Assembly (NCBI GenBank): GCA_041163765.1
Contig: JBEAQS010000157.1
Coordinates: forward strand, 1 to 7,330
Reading direction: 5' to 3'
From: MAG-120531 sp041163765
Lineage (GTDB): Bacteria; Bacteroidota; Bacteroidia; Flavobacteriales; Flavobacteriaceae
DNA length: 7,330 nt
The notes beneath the pieces are model-generated. The model was not told where the DNA came from, made no database searches, and saw nothing but the letters and a program-made list of their open reading frames with translations. Positions 5,808-7,330 of this stretch are shown piece by piece. Position numbers and translations under genes: made by a program. The number at the start of each line of letters is the position of its first letter. Position 1 is the stretch's first letter.

Positions 5808-7330
5808 TTATTTACTTTTGGGTTCTATTTTATATGCTGTCCACGTGTCTTTGGGGAATTCCCTGAGGCCAATCCACGATTTTTGTACTGGCCAATAGAC
5901 CATGTTCACCGGCTCTTTGCCCCACGATTTCGGTAAGGATTTTAGGGCGTTTTTTGAATCAACATCGTTTTTCCCCCATTTTTTCACCAGCACTTCTCCT
6001 TGACTGAGTTGTTTGTCTATGCGATCCTGTTCCCATAAAATACGCACATCCTGTCCAGATTTATCGAGTAGTCTTCTTTTTTGCTCGTGTTCGAACAACC
6101 ATTGTACCCGTCCATTTTCATATAAGTCAATCGCAGCAATCGCTTTTGCGCCAGGCGCTAATTCAGCCTCCCATTGCAGTGCTCCAGAAACATCCATGCA
6201 CTGGGTAATACCTGTTTGACTTTGTGCAATCAGCCATGGGTTACCCCTGGGATCGATCAACCACGTTAATTTTGGCGCCTGAACTACCTCGGCTTTCCAC
6301 TGGAAAAGAGGTTGTACTTCAATGCCCGATGGGTTGTTTTTTGGTGCTGGATCCCAGTGGACTTGGTGGTTCCAATACCCGGTTGAATTAAATGCCCAAT
6401 ACGCGGCTATTTTTCCTGAGGATAGTCCTTGGGCGGTCTCTGGGTAAAGCCCTTTTACCGCCGAACCGTAATAGGATATATTTGCTTTTTCTTCTAGGGC
6501 ATATCGAAAGGATTCCTCTAGGGCTGATTTGTTTATAGTGGCGCCAACCTCCCAATGGTCGATTAATAGGGTTAAAGCTGATCTTCGTCGTGAAAAAATC
6601 CACACCTCGTCGATGTGGGTCGCATAAAACTCTTGGGGTCCAGCCATCATCGGCATCCAAGGGGACATGAGTTCTTTTCCGAGTTGGGTGTGCCAAATCG
6701 GATAGGATTTATAGGGCTGCATAGGCTTGGCCCATGCTTCTGTGTTGACTTCATCATCTAGAAACATATAATACAAGGTATCCGTAGCCATGTACACCAG
6801 AGCTAGTTCACTGGGCGTAGGCGTTAACCGCGTTTTGGGCCATTTGATTTTAGACCATCGCTCTTGTCTTTTTTGAAATGCGTTTTCGTCGCTGATCCCG
6901 AATCGCCAGATTCCTTGTGCTGTTGAGGGTATCCAGGGTGTTAATTGTGTGTGTGTCGGTTTTTGTTCACTCCACAAATTAATCAACTGGTCATCAATAC
7001 TGTCTCTTGCTGAGGTGATTCCGGTTAGGGACCAACCGGTGGAGTCTTTAGAGACCCCGCTCGAACTCCATGTGCCCCATCGATGCGTGCGACTCCCTCC
7101 GATTTGTAAGGGCAACATGTCTGTAGCCCAGGCATTTTGATCGATAGAGGCGACCAACCTGTTTTGGTTTTCAGGAATGTCTACCCAAAGATTTTGGTCA
7201 ATATTTCGGACCACTTTTTTCTGCCTTATGGCGTTTTCGATCATCAATTTGGAAGAACTCATCAGTGAAACGCCTGACCATGTTGCGCTGAAGTAGGGGT
7301 ATTCCAGACCTTCCCAAGTAGCGATAACTA
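5808..7330 (-). CDS. Uncharacterised Trp-rich protein, DUF3352/propeller-like (5'-truncated)
   Basis: The frame stays open from the stop at 5808-5810 to the right edge of the window. The codons beyond the ATG at 7262 read VIATWEGLEYPYFSATWSGV, so that ATG is probably internal and the gene begins outside; 506 residues are visible. The first part resembles DUF3352-like proteins: EFYATHIDEVWIFSRRRSALTLLIDHWEVG looks like the 'score lookup plus residue-wise comparison' region of those proteins, followed by KANISYYGS. The last 170 or so residues contain repeats of about 40 residues with a strand-turn-Asp-x-x-Gly form (LIAQSQTGITQCMDVSGALQW, then IDLYENGRVQWLFE with LLDKSGQDV), reminiscent of PQQ-like propeller blades. 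This recalls large flavobacterial proteins of unknown function. Tryptophan is unusually frequent. No catalytic motif was recognised. It is the first visible gene of the leftward cluster with the YqaE/Pmp3 gene and lipB. The signal peptide status is unknown because the N-terminus is missing. The family assignment is from memory of patterns, not a search. Confidence 0.6.
   Translation of the reverse strand, partial: VIATWEGLEYPYFSATWSGVSLMSSSKLMIENAIRQKKVVRNIDQNLWVDIPENQNRLVASIDQNAWATDMLPLQIGGSRTHRWGTWSSSGVSKDSTGWSLTGITSARDSIDDQLINLWSEQKPTHTQLTPWIPSTAQGIWRFGISDENAFQKRQERWSKIKWPKTRLTPTPSELALVYMATDTLYYMFLDDEVNTEAWAKPMQPYKSYPIWHTQLGKELMSPWMPMMAGPQEFYATHIDEVWIFSRRRSALTLLIDHWEVGATINKSALEESFRYALEEKANISYYGSAVKGLYPETAQGLSSGKIAAYWAFNSTGYWNHQVHWDPAPKNNPSGIEVQPLFQWKAEVVQAPKLTWLIDPRGNPWLIAQSQTGITQCMDVSGALQWEAELAPGAKAIAAIDLYENGRVQWLFEHEQKRRLLDKSGQDVRILWEQDRIDKQLSQGEVLVKKWGKNDVDSKNALKSLPKSWGKEPVNMVYWPVQKSWIGLREFPKDTWTAYKIEPKSK

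Noticed and set aside
6388..6696. 102-codon open frame within the large unknown gene
   Set aside because: It lies wholly inside the long minus-strand gene in another frame, has no recognisable protein features and looks like a shadow frame.
1..7330. Mobile element, phage, defence or CRISPR system
   Set aside because: No transposase, integrase, direct-repeat array or defence-type gene was seen; gene content is housekeeping plus envelope.

Overview
The window looks like ordinary chromosomal DNA from a member of the Bacteroidota, most likely the Flavobacteriales. Four things point that way: promoter elements of the Bacteroidota type (TAnnTTTG at about -7), start codons with A/T-rich leaders and no obvious Shine-Dalgarno sequence, a lysyl-tRNA synthetase with a C-terminal extension of about 60 residues, and a terminal protein that resembles large uncharacterised flavobacterial proteins with DUF3352-like and propeller-like parts. 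GC content looks to be in the mid-40s percent by eye; it was not computed. No mobile element, CRISPR array, rRNA or tRNA was seen.

Layout from left to right. Bases 1-1185 (+) hold the 5'-truncated hemL gene for glutamate-1-semialdehyde aminomutase (tetrapyrrole synthesis). It converges on, and overlaps by 50 bp, a small exported LTxxQ/Spy-like protein (1136-1621, -). A 16-nt-arm hairpin touches that gene's start codon. Upstream of it on the same strand is a DASS/SLC13-type anion symporter (1700-3127, -). A 99-bp divergent intergenic region separates the symporter from lysS (3227-4918, +). The lysS stop codon overlaps the lipB stop codon on the other strand. From the right edge, a tight leftward cluster reads: a 5'-truncated DUF3352-like protein (5808-7330), a 51-aa YqaE/Pmp3 membrane protein (5650-5805), then lipB (4915-5619).

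The genes do not form one pathway. HemL, LysRS and LipB are housekeeping enzymes for tetrapyrrole synthesis, translation and lipoate attachment. The symporter and the Spy-like protein belong to the envelope. The region is very compact: there is no gene-free stretch longer than about 100 bp, two convergent gene pairs overlap, and one intergenic gap is only 2 nt.

I found no convincing undescribed multi-gene system. The best leads are the hairpin against the Spy-like start codon, the -7-like boxes placed exactly 3 nt before the start codons of the symporter and of lipB (possible leaderless transcripts), and the uncharacterised tryptophan-rich protein at the right edge.
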